Below are positions 26,157 through 36,100 of a stretch of DNA of 64,000 bases, one piece after another. A model generated the notes under the pieces. It was not told where the DNA came from. It saw only the letters and a list, made by a program, of their open reading frames with translations, and did not search any database. Where the stretch lies: contig CAZGWD010000008.1 of NCBI GenBank assembly GCA_964529415.1, positions 138,924 to 202,923 of the forward strand, written 5' to 3'. How positions within the stretch are numbered: position 1 is the first letter of the stretch; every line of letters starts with the position of its first letter. The position numbers and the translations under genes are program-made. This DNA is from CAYMPH01 sp964529415 (lineage in GTDB: Bacteria; Spirochaetota; UBA4802; UBA5550).

Positions 26157-29100
26157 ATGAACATAGCATCTTTTGCAATCAAACGGACAGTTTTAATTTC
26201 AAGTATTGTTATACTCATCATGAGTATCGGTTTTATATCGATCAGCAAGCTCGGAGTTGATATGTTTCCGAACACAGACATGCCGTTTATATCCCTGACT
26301 ACAGTTTACCCCGGAGCTTCTACAGAAGAAATGGAAAATCTCGTTACAAAGGTAATCGAAGATGAAATCAGTTCCATATCCGGGCTGAAAAAATTATCAG
26401 CAAATAACATGGACAGCTACTCAATGATATTTATGGAGTTTACTCTGGAAACTGATATTAAATATGCCGAGCAGCAGATACGCAATAAGCTCGTTAAAAT
26501 CCGTTCCAAATTGCCGGATGATATCCAGGAACCGATTTTTGAACAGTGGGATCCTTCGAAAACTGCCATTATGCGCGTGGCACTGCAGGCAGACCTTGTT
26601 TCTGTTGATATTTATGATGTTGCAAAAGAAATTATTAAACCTAAAATTGAACAGATAGATAATGTTGGAAGTGTGAGAATTTACGGAGGTACACGCAGGG
26701 AAATTCAGGTTGAAATTGACAGAAAAAAGCTGAATGAGTACCAGATACCTGCTTTAGCAATAGCTGATCAGTTAAAAAACGGCGGTGTTAATATTCCGGT
26801 TGGAAAATACGATATCGGGAAAAATCAGACTATATACAGAAGCATCAGCCAGTATGAGACATTAAAACAGATAGAAGATTCATTGATTTCGTTCAGCGGA
26901 GATATTGATCAGTCAATAACTCTAAAGTCACTTGCAACAGTTAGCGATGGTATGGAAGATTCCGAAACTCTTGCATATTTGTATTATCCTGAGAGGGATA
27001 AAAACAATAAAATTATCAGTGAAACAAAAAGTAAAAAAGCTTTGTTTTTAGATGTTTATAAACGTTCAGGCGCAAACACGGTATCTGTTGTAGAAAATAT
27101 AGAAAAATCCATGACGAGTATTAATAATCAGATTAAAGGAAATAAAGGCAAGCCTCAAATTGTAAAGGTGTTTGATTCCGCGAAAGCAATTAAACAGAAT
27201 ATTGATGAAGTGAAATTTACCATCATCCTTGCGATTATTCTGGCAATAATTGTGGTTTATATGTTTCTCGGTAATATCCGTTCAACACTTATAACCGGAT
27301 TTGCCATTCCAAACAGCCTGCTTGGCGCATTCATTCTTATGTATATTATGGGATTCACCATAAATGTCATGACTCTGATGGCGCTATCCCTGACAGTGGG
27401 GCTTCTGGTTGATGATGCCATTGTTGTGCGGGAAAATATATTCCGGAAGCTTGAAATGAATATGCGGTCTTTTAAGGCTGCTATCGTTGGAACGCGCGAG
27501 GTAATGCTCGCTGTTATTGCCACCACATTGACAATAATTGCTGTTTTTTTTCCGATCGGTTTTCTACAGGGGATTGTAGGAAAATTTTTTAAAGAATTCG
27601 GTTTTACTGTTGTTTTTGCCATGATCATCAGCCTGTTTGATGCCCTTACAGTTGCGCCGTTTCTGAGTGCGTATTTTGCAGGAGCTCCGAAAAAAGAGAA
27701 TAATATTTTAATAAGAAATTTCGAATTGTTTCAGAAAAAACTGGAAGAGTACTATGGAAGATTAATCAATTATACTCTCAATCATCCTTTAAAAATAATT
27801 CTCATATCTTTATTTGCTTTAATAATAAGTTTAGCACCACTTTATTTAGAACAGGTTAAAATGACATTTATGCCTGAATCAAATACCGGTGAATTCGTGG
27901 TGGTTATTGCAATGCCTCCAGGAACCAGTCTGGAAGGTACAAGAGATGTAGTGGAGAAAATCGAAGTAAAAATTACTAAATCAATGCCGGAGGTTCAGTT
28001 TCTGGCTACAACAATCGGCAATGAACATGGGGAATCTAATGCAGCGAGAATTTTTGTTTCGCTGGTTCCTTCTGATCAGCGGAAATTTAATTCAGTTGAA
28101 ATGAAAACCAGGTTCCGCGAACTTTTAAAAGAATTCAGTATTGCAAAGCCCAAAGTTAATAATATTGATAATTTAGGCTGGGAATATCCATTTGTTTTAA
28201 TTGTAAAGGGTGATGATCTTGCTGATCTTGAAAATACATCTTTGAAGATATTAAAAGCTCTTGAAAAAGTTCCGGATCTTGTTGATCTGAACAGTTCAGT
28301 ACAGGGGAAATTTCCGGAATTCAGCGTAAAGCTTGATTCAATAAAAATGTCAAATATTGGTGTATTGCCCAGAATTGCCGGAGGTGAACTGCGTTACCAG
28401 ATAGCAGGCGGAGTTGTGGGAAAACTTCATCAGAACGGAATTGAATATGATGTCCGCATGAGGGTGAAACCGGATCAGAGAGATATAAGAAAATCTTTTA
28501 ATGAAATAAAAATTCCAAATGTACACGGACGCATGATTCCTCTTTCGCAGATTTCTACAGGCAAAAAGACTGAAGGCTCAGCCAAGCTGATCAGAGAAAA
28601 CAGGATAAGGGTTGCACATATCATGGCTAATCTTGTTCCGGGAGGAGCAATCGAAAATGCCAAGAATAAGACAATCGAGGTAATCAATAAAGAAGTTAAG
28701 CTTCCAAAAGGAGTAACATACGCTTTTGAAGGGGATTCTGAGAATTTCCAGGATCTGATGAGCAACATCCTTCTTGCCATGTTTCTTTCGGTATTATTCA
28801 TATATCTGACACTGGCAAGTTTATATGAATCTTTTATTACCCCGATTACCATTCTGCTGGCAATACCGCCTGCTTTATCCGGATCATTTCTGGGATTATG
28901 GATAGCGGGCGACATGTTAAATGTTTTCAGTATGATAGGTATAGTCATGCTTATTGGACTGGTAACAAAGAATTCAATTCTTCTGGTGGATTTTGCCCTG
29001 GAAGGAGTCCGCTCCGGCATGACAAGAAAAGAAGCAATACACAAAGCCGGAGTATTGCGCCTGCGTCCGATTCTCATGACTTCTTTTGCCATGATTGCAG

Positions 29101-29423
29101 GTGCTTTACCTATGGCTCTTGGTATTGGTGAGGCTGCCAAGCAGAGAAGCGCCATGGGTTCCGCTATCGTAGGCGGACTCATTGTATCCATGTTTATCAC
29201 GCTGCTTGTTGTTCCTGCAGTTTTTGAATATATTGACAGATTCAGGGAATATATTGAAAGCATATTCAGGCCTGCTGATATTGAAATTCAAAAAGCTGAA
29301 GTTTTCGGAGATGATCATACACTGATACAGGAAGAGTTTATGAATTCTCAAAAGAATAATGAAGAAACTGAACAGAAACCGCAAGAAAAGAAAGATAGAA
29401 AAAGCAAAAAGATAAAAAATTAA
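26157..29423 (+). CDS. RND-family efflux permease (AcrB/HAE-like)
   Basis: A 1088-residue inner-membrane pump with the two-fold RND layout: TM1 at about residues 10-30, a large periplasmic loop, TM2-6 at about 345-510, a second TM7 and loop, then TM8-12 at about 870-1030. The proton-relay motif GLLVDDAIVVREN is in TM4, and FPNTDMPFISLTTVYPGAS is the typical start of the first porter domain. A charged tail of about 50 residues follows. Such pumps work with a membrane-fusion protein and an outer-membrane channel; neither is adjacent, so the partner genes must be elsewhere. Substrate unknown. Confidence 0.93.
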   Translation: MNIASFAIKRTVLISSIVILIMSIGFISISKLGVDMFPNTDMPFISLTTVYPGASTEEMENLVTKVIEDEISSISGLKKLSANNMDSYSMIFMEFTLETDIKYAEQQIRNKLVKIRSKLPDDIQEPIFEQWDPSKTAIMRVALQADLVSVDIYDVAKEIIKPKIEQIDNVGSVRIYGGTRREIQVEIDRKKLNEYQIPALAIADQLKNGGVNIPVGKYDIGKNQTIYRSISQYETLKQIEDSLISFSGDIDQSITLKSLATVSDGMEDSETLAYLYYPERDKNNKIISETKSKKALFLDVYKRSGANTVSVVENIEKSMTSINNQIKGNKGKPQIVKVFDSAKAIKQNIDEVKFTIILAIILAIIVVYMFLGNIRSTLITGFAIPNSLLGAFILMYIMGFTINVMTLMALSLTVGLLVDDAIVVRENIFRKLEMNMRSFKAAIVGTREVMLAVIATTLTIIAVFFPIGFLQGIVGKFFKEFGFTVVFAMIISLFDALTVAPFLSAYFAGAPKKENNILIRNFELFQKKLEEYYGRLINYTLNHPLKIILISLFALIISLAPLYLEQVKMTFMPESNTGEFVVVIAMPPGTSLEGTRDVVEKIEVKITKSMPEVQFLATTIGNEHGESNAARIFVSLVPSDQRKFNSVEMKTRFRELLKEFSIAKPKVNNIDNLGWEYPFVLIVKGDDLADLENTSLKILKALEKVPDLVDLNSSVQGKFPEFSVKLDSIKMSNIGVLPRIAGGELRYQIAGGVVGKLHQNGIEYDVRMRVKPDQRDIRKSFNEIKIPNVHGRMIPLSQISTGKKTEGSAKLIRENRIRVAHIMANLVPGGAIENAKNKTIEVINKEVKLPKGVTYAFEGDSENFQDLMSNILLAMFLSVLFIYLTLASLYESFITPITILLAIPPALSGSFLGLWIAGDMLNVFSMIGIVMLIGLVTKNSILLVDFALEGVRSGMTRKEAIHKAGVLRLRPILMTSFAMIAGALPMALGIGEAAKQRSAMGSAIVGGLIVSMFITLLVVPAVFEYIDRFREYIESIFRPADIEIQKAEVFGDDHTLIQEEFMNSQKNNEETEQKPQEKKDRKSKKIKN

Positions 29424-29444
29424 TTCGTTAAATTGCTGTGATTT

Positions 29445-29486
29445 AAAAAAGCGGATATTGGATTTTCAGTATCCGCTTTTTTTTTT
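29445..29486. terminator. Bidirectional rho-independent terminator
   Basis: AGCGGATA (29450-29457) pairs with TATCCGCT (29470-29477). Six A residues lie before the stem and ten T residues follow, so it should stop transcription of both the RND gene (plus) and the convergent MFS gene (minus). Confidence 0.88.
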
Positions 29487-29499
29487 GTAATATTTTAGA

Positions 29500-30876
29500 T
29501 TATTTCTTTCTTCCGGCAAGTGACGTGAAAATTCCTGCAACGCACAGTACGGTAAATGTTATAAGCACTGTTTTCATGCTGAGCATGAATAAATCCAGAT
29601 TATCAGAAGTGATTTTTGCATCACCAAGAAATACATGAACTGAAAGTGCTGCAACTGCCATGCTGAACATCATGCCGCTTGTGCGCATTGTGGAAACTGT
29701 TGCGGAGGCGAGGCTTAAATATTTTTTTTCTACAGAACTCATTATTGAATTGGTGTTTGGTGAAGAAAACATGCCGAAGCCGAAGCCTAAAACCAGAAGC
29801 GCTGAAATGATATATGCAAAATTGGTATCTTTTGATATAAAGGCAAGCAAAAACAATCCGAAAGAACATATACCCATTCCGATTGAGGCGAGCACACGGG
29901 GATCTTTTTTATCTGACATCCTGCCGGAAACAGATGAAACAACTGCCATGATTATCGGCTGCGCTATTAAAATTGCTCCGGCTTCTTTAGGAGATAATCC
30001 TTTTACATACTGCAGATACAGGCTTATAAAGAAGGTTACGGCAAATGTAGCTGCGTAATTAATAAAAGCTGAGAGATTAGAATATGCAAAAAGCTTATTT
30101 TTAAAAAAGAGCTGCATATCGAGAACCGGATTTGGCTGTTTTAATTCATATCGGACAAAAAATGCAATTCCTGCTGCTCCGGAAAGAGTCAGTAAAATGG
30201 CAACTGGTTTAGGCAGATGCGCAAAACCGTACATTAAGCCTGAAACGGATATCATATATATCAATGCGCCGGTAAAGTCAAATTTCAATTCTGCAGGCAC
30301 TGCCCATTCTTCTTTTATTTTAATTATTACAGCAATAATTATTAAAGTTACAGTTGCCGCATTTATGAAAAAAAGTGAACGCCATCCAATAGAATCAGTC
30401 AGGAACCCTCCAAGAACAGGCGAAATAGATAATCCTAAATAGACTGCAGTAACATTTAGTCCGATCATTTTTCCCCTTTCATGAACTTCAAATGCAGATA
30501 TGACAATTGCCATGCTTGTGGCAAATAATCCTGCAGCTGCCAGTCCCTGGAGTAAACGTCCAATGATCAGCATTTCAGAGGATACTGATAAAGCGCAGAA
30601 TATTGATGATAAAGCAAAAAGAATGTTTCCATAAAGAAAGACTTTTTTGCGTCCGAAACTGTCGCTTATTTTTCCAAGAGGGACAAGGAAGATTGATGAA
30701 GCCAGTAAAAATGACATGCTAACCCAGCTTATGCCCACAGCTGACATTGACAGGTCAGCACCGATTTTCGGCAAGGCTACATTCACTGCAGCGCCCATTA
30801 ACGGATATAGAAAATTTGATGTCATAGTCACTGCAAGAAGAACGTATTTATTCGCTTTTGGTTTATTTTCTTTCAT
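29500..30876 (-). CDS. MFS transporter, DHA2 (EmrB/QacA-like) family
   Basis: A 458-residue protein with about 14 hydrophobic segments. MFS motif A is visible as GKISDSFGRKKV (about residues 67-78), and the family-typical LQGLAAAGLFATSMAIV is in TM4. DHA2 members export drugs and other amphiphiles in exchange for protons. There is no adjacent EmrA-type adaptor or regulator. It converges on the RND pump gene across a shared terminator, so two exporters lie side by side, though probably not in one transcription unit. Confidence 0.9.
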   Translation of the reverse strand: MKENKPKANKYVLLAVTMTSNFLYPLMGAAVNVALPKIGADLSMSAVGISWVSMSFLLASSIFLVPLGKISDSFGRKKVFLYGNILFALSSIFCALSVSSEMLIIGRLLQGLAAAGLFATSMAIVISAFEVHERGKMIGLNVTAVYLGLSISPVLGGFLTDSIGWRSLFFINAATVTLIIIAVIIKIKEEWAVPAELKFDFTGALIYMISVSGLMYGFAHLPKPVAILLTLSGAAGIAFFVRYELKQPNPVLDMQLFFKNKLFAYSNLSAFINYAATFAVTFFISLYLQYVKGLSPKEAGAILIAQPIIMAVVSSVSGRMSDKKDPRVLASIGMGICSFGLFLLAFISKDTNFAYIISALLVLGFGFGMFSSPNTNSIMSSVEKKYLSLASATVSTMRTSGMMFSMAVAALSVHVFLGDAKITSDNLDLFMLSMKTVLITFTVLCVAGIFTSLAGRKK

Positions 30877-31088
30877 TTTTTTCTACTTTTTAAAGGAAAC
30901 TGTCATAGTAAAGTGTCTCCTTGAAATTATTGTTATTTATAACAGGCAATGGAAAATTTTCTTGGTGGAAAATCAAGTAAAATTGCATGAGTCAGGAATT
31001 TCCTTAAAATAAAAAAAAATTAATTTAATATTGACTTTTTCTTTTCTATAAAATTAGGTAATAAGCAATTATTATTTATGGAGCTCTT

Positions 31089-33107
31089 ATGAAATCAATG
31101 CAGAAAAAATTCACGTTTGTATTGCTTATATTCTCGCTTGTTCCGGTTTTATTATTCGGAATTGTTGAATTTGCGGGGAATAATTATTTTTTTAAGAAAT
31201 ATATACATGAACAGCTTCTGCTTGTAGCGCACATCAAACAGTCGGCACTTGATGATTATTATAAAGCTGTCAGAAAAAACAGCGAATCGCTAATCGTAAA
31301 TTCTTCTTTTAAAAAATTACTTGATGCCTATCAGAAGACAGGCGGAGATGTGAAAGTTCAGCCTGAATATAACACAGTGTATCAGATGCTGCTGAATTAT
31401 CAGGAAGCGCATTGGGGCATGTTTCATCATATCATGATTGCAAATACCCAGGGGAAGGTTATCATCAGCCCTCCGCATGGCAAGCAGACAAATACACATC
31501 TTAATGAGGATGTATCCCACTCATCTTATTTTATTCCTTCACTGAAAGATCCTCAGATAACAGATTTTTTTGATTTCAGCGAACGCGACCATTATCATCA
31601 GCTTTATATGCACCCTGTAAAAAACGAAAGGGGCGATGCAGTTGGCGTGATTGCTTTTGAAATTGAAATCGATCATATCAAAGAAATATTAAAAAAAGGA
31701 TTCGGCAATACCAAGACTCATTTTAATTATATAGCAACACTCAAGGGAAAAGAGGTTATAAAACTAAAAAAGGACAAGATGACCGAAATCCCGGCAGAAA
31801 TGCTGGCAGGTACAGGTGCTGCAGGTTTCTATATTTCTGAATATAAAAATAAAGAGAATGTAGATGTCATAAGCGTTGCTCTTCAGGATAAAGTGTACCC
31901 GTGGATAATGGTTGTTGAAACTGATAAAAACGAGCTGTACTCAATATTTATAAAACAGTCTCTTATCTTTTTAGCAGTGCTTGTTTTGATATTGGCTGCA
32001 GTACTGGTATTTGGTTTTATAATCGGAAGGAATATAACAAGGCCGATTGTATCAATGGCAGGTGAAGCATCAAAAATTACAGACGGTAACCTCACGGGTA
32101 CAATAGCTGCATTGTCGGATGACGAGATAGGAAAACTTGCAGTGAATTTTAATGTATTTATCAAAAAGCTCAGGGATATTATTTTTGATATACAGAATAT
32201 TTCCTCACAGGTTGCAGCGTCATCTTCTGAGCTGTCATCATCTTCAGTCAGCTTTTCCGAGAATGCCCAGTCGCAGGCTGCGTCAGCAGAGGAAATATCC
32301 GCCTCTGCAGAGGAAATATCTGCAGGCATGGATATGATCGCAGATAATGCTGATAAAACAATCAAGGAAATTACTGATTTTTTAAATACAATACTTAATC
32401 TATCCGGCATCATTCAAAATACAGCATCAGAGGTCAGCGAGTCATCAAACCTGATCAAAACAATGACCAGCCTGACACAGTCAGGTGAAGCATCGATTAA
32501 GTCGATGAGCCAGTCAATGCAGAGCGTGTATGACAGCTCAAATGATATGATAAATATTATTAAAATAATCCGCGACATTTCAGATCAGATCAATCTCCTT
32601 TCATTAAACGCGGCAATTGAAGCAGCGCGAGCAGGCGATCAGGGGCGCGGCTTTGCTGTTGTAGCGGATGAAATTTCCAAACTGGCGGATCAGACAGCCG
32701 GAAGTATAAAAGAAATTGATCTGATTATCAAACGCAACAATGAAGAAATTAAAAACGGTATGGAATATATCAGCAGCTCCTTGTCGTCCATCAGTTCCAT
32801 TGTTGATGGTATCAGCCAGATAGAAATTCTTATGAACCGTATTCACGGAAATATGGAAAAGCAGGTAATGTCAAACACAACTGTAAACGACTCAGCCGAG
32901 CTGATAAAGAAAATTGCAGATCAGATCAATAATGCCATTCAGGAACAGAAAATGGCGATAGGCGAAGTTGTAAAAGCGATTGCCGATATCAATGAAATGA
33001 CTCAGATCAATGTTTCAGGTTCAGAAGAAATTTCAGGGAGTTCAGAAGAACTTTCCGGTATGGCAGAGCAATTAAAAACTAAAGTGGATTTTTTCAAGGT
33101 TAACTGA
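31089..33107 (+). CDS. Methyl-accepting chemotaxis protein with dCache-like sensor
   Basis: A 672-residue chemoreceptor. TM1 is at about residues 8-30; an extracellular sensor of double-Cache type at about 35-290 (YQMLLNYQEAHWGMFHHIMIA, and HYHQLYMHPVKNERGDAVGVIA as in Cache strands); TM2 at about 293-318; HAMP at about 318-372; the cytoplasmic signalling helix bundle at about 375-670. The conserved tip is DQINLLSLNAAIEAARAG, then GRGFAVVADEISKLADQT. A GGAGCTC site precedes the ATG. It should sense a small external ligand such as an amino or organic acid. It converges on the giant hybrid kinase gene. Confidence 0.94.
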   Translation: MKSMQKKFTFVLLIFSLVPVLLFGIVEFAGNNYFFKKYIHEQLLLVAHIKQSALDDYYKAVRKNSESLIVNSSFKKLLDAYQKTGGDVKVQPEYNTVYQMLLNYQEAHWGMFHHIMIANTQGKVIISPPHGKQTNTHLNEDVSHSSYFIPSLKDPQITDFFDFSERDHYHQLYMHPVKNERGDAVGVIAFEIEIDHIKEILKKGFGNTKTHFNYIATLKGKEVIKLKKDKMTEIPAEMLAGTGAAGFYISEYKNKENVDVISVALQDKVYPWIMVVETDKNELYSIFIKQSLIFLAVLVLILAAVLVFGFIIGRNITRPIVSMAGEASKITDGNLTGTIAALSDDEIGKLAVNFNVFIKKLRDIIFDIQNISSQVAASSSELSSSSVSFSENAQSQAASAEEISASAEEISAGMDMIADNADKTIKEITDFLNTILNLSGIIQNTASEVSESSNLIKTMTSLTQSGEASIKSMSQSMQSVYDSSNDMINIIKIIRDISDQINLLSLNAAIEAARAGDQGRGFAVVADEISKLADQTAGSIKEIDLIIKRNNEEIKNGMEYISSSLSSISSIVDGISQIEILMNRIHGNMEKQVMSNTTVNDSAELIKKIADQINNAIQEQKMAIGEVVKAIADINEMTQINVSGSEEISGSSEELSGMAEQLKTKVDFFKVN

Positions 33108-33138
33108 AAAAGTCTGAAAAACTCATTGGATTAAACGA

Positions 33139-36100
33139 TTACAATACGTCGAATACAACAAGCGTAAGATCGTCCTCGAATGTTTTCTTCCCGGAGAATT
33201 CAAAAAGATGACCCAGCAGATTTTCACAGAAATTTTCTGCTCGAAAATTTCTGTTGGCAGATATAAATTCCCTGAAGCTGTCTTCTCCGAACATGTTTTC
33301 ATCCATGTCAATGCATTCAGTAATTCCGTCTGTAAAAAGGATCAGCCTGTCTCCTGAGAGAAGCTGAAATTCTTTTTCTTCAATTTTATATTCCCTGAAC
33401 CAGCCCAGCGGCATGCCTTTTGCATTCAGCTCGAAGAACTCCCCGCTGCTCATCCTGAACACAATGGGAGGCAGATGGCCTGCATTGCTGAATTTTATTA
33501 TATTTGTTTTTGTATCTATTCTGCCGAGGAAAGCGGTTACATGGTTGCTGTTTACTGTTGAACGGCAGATTACATCGTTTATTTGAGAAAGAATGCTGCT
33601 TGTGGATTTGCGTTCGGTAACGCTCTCCAGCGACATCTTGGTCATCATTGCAAGAAATGCACCCGGAAGTCCGTGGCCGGATACATCTGCAATGAAAAGA
33701 TCAATAAACTGATCACGCAGGGTGTAGTCGTAAAAATCTCCTCCGACTTTATCCATTGGTATATACAGGGCATGGTAATTGTATCCTGGCAGCTCGTTGA
33801 TCTGTTCAGGAAGCAGGCGCTGCTGAAGCTGCCGGGCCACTTCCATCTCCTGTTCAATTTCGGCATTCCTGAGAGAAATTTCTTTTTCGTATTCTCTGGT
33901 TTTAATTAATGTCCTGATTCTTGCAAGAAGCTCCTTGGAATTGAAAGGCTTTGTCAGGAAATCATCAGCACCATGTTCAAATCCTTCGAGCTTGTGTGTC
34001 ATTTCAGCTTTGGCAGTGAGCATTATAACCGGTATATGCCTGTGTCTTGAATCACTCTTGAGAAGCCTGGTCAGCTCATGGCCGTCCATAACAGGCATCA
34101 TTACATCTGTTATTATTAAGTCAGGTGAAATTCTGTCTGCTGCTTCAAGTCCGTCTTTGCCGTTCTCCGCAAGGTGCACAATGTAATGTTTTTTCAGCAG
34201 ATATGACAGAAAATTGCGCATATCCGGATTATCATCAACTATAAGAATAGATGACGTTGCCCTGGTATCCGGCGCATGTTCATGAGATTTAAAATCTTCA
34301 TTTATATCTTCGAGCTTTCCTATACCTTCATCCATGAATGACTTCGCGTCTGTGCTTAGAGAAAGATCATGCATCTCCCTCATGCCGAAGAAACTCTGAT
34401 CGCTAATAAGTTCATCCTGATCATTTTCTGATATGAATTCAACAAATTCTATTCCTTCAAAATGCTTTCTTCCCTTAGGAATGGAAATGGTGAATACTGA
34501 TCCGTGATCATTTGGATTATCTTTGATATAGCGGCTTGTAACTTTTATTGATCCGCCGTGCATCTCCACCAGTTCTCTGGCAAGTGCAAGGCCTATGCCT
34601 GTACCTTCGTATCTCCTGGTTGCGCTGGTATCTGCCTGGCTGAATCTGTCGAAAATAGAATCAATACTCCGGGACGGGATTCCTTCACCTGTGTCGCTGA
34701 ATTCTATGCTGCAGTTCTGATCGTCATGCATTATGCTTAATGAGATGGAGCCCCCATTTCCGGTAAATTTGAGCGAGTTTGAAAATAGATTCATTATAAC
34801 TTTATCCATCTTGTCAGGATCAATATAGGCCGGAACTTTTTCAAATGCTGATGAAAAAATAATTTTAATATTTCTGGATTCAGCTGCAGAATTAACAGCA
34901 GCGATATAATTCCGGAGGAATCCGATCATATCCACTTCGCGGACCTTCATCTTCATGCGGCCTGCTTCGATCTTGGAAAAATCAAGAAGGTTATTAACAA
35001 GCTTCAGCAGCCGCAGGCCGTTGCGGTAAAGATTATCAAAAAAAGCCCTGTTTATCTCCCTGCCGTAATCGCCCTGCAGCACTGATTCAATCGGAGAGAT
35101 CATCAGCGTGAGAGGCGTTCGTATTTCATGTGAGATATTTGCGAAGAAACGCGTTTTCTGCTCTTCAAGCTCATTACGGGCATCTTCAGCTTTTTTATGA
35201 GCAGTAACATCTCTTGAAATTCCGTGGAATTCAAAGGTGCCGCTTCGGAGTTTTATTAATTTTGTTATCTGACCAAGCCAGCGTGCTGAACCGTCTTTTC
35301 TTTTAATAGAAAATTCAATATAGGTTTCTTCCAGATTTTCTTTCAACTGTGTCCGGAAATTATTCATCACAAAATCCCTGGTCTCGTCAGCCAGCACATC
35401 CCTGAAATTCATATTCAGAAGTTCCATTTCAGTATATCCGAGAAGATTTACTCCTGATGGATTTACATATAGAAATTTCCCTCTGAAATCATTTCTGAAA
35501 ATACCGTCAGTCGCTTTTTCAACAAAGGTGCGGTATTTTTCCTCGCTTTCCCGCAGGGCTTCTTCAGCTTTTTCACGGGCTGTAATATCAAGAACCACGC
35601 TTCGGAATCCGATGATTTTGCCGGCTGAATTTTTTTTAACACTTACATAATTTTCACCATAGGAGATTTCACCGTCTTTCCATATAGCCCTCAGAATAAA
35701 ATTCCCAACCTGGGTAATGCCTGTGAACACTTTCCCGAAATCTGAAAGAATTTTCTGTATGTCCTGCTCGTGCACAATCTGACGGAAATTCATGCTCATA
35801 AGCTCGTCATGCGAATAACGCGAGTACTCCTGAAAACTTTTATTGAAGAAAGTAAAATTTCCATGCAGATCAACTTCGAAGTATCCGATTACACCTGCAT
35901 CAATTATTGAGCTGTATTTTTCTTCGGATAGCGCAAGCTCTTGCGTGCGTTCCTCTACTTTCTGTTCAAGTGTGTTGGCATAGTCATCAAGGCTTGCCTT
36001 TGTCTGACGGATTGTGTCTGCCATCAGATTGAAATTTGACGATACAAATCCGATTTCGTCTCCGAGCTTAACAGGTATCCGTGTGTCAAATTTTCCCTGG

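Noticed and set aside
28475..29263. 262-codon minus-strand ORF
   Set aside because: Lies wholly antisense to the RND pump gene; low-complexity composition without any recognisable domain or ribosome-binding site.
31883..32413. 176-codon minus-strand ORF rich in Ser, Ala and Asp
   Set aside because: Antisense to the HAMP and signalling region of the chemoreceptor; the composition is a by-product of the coding strand.
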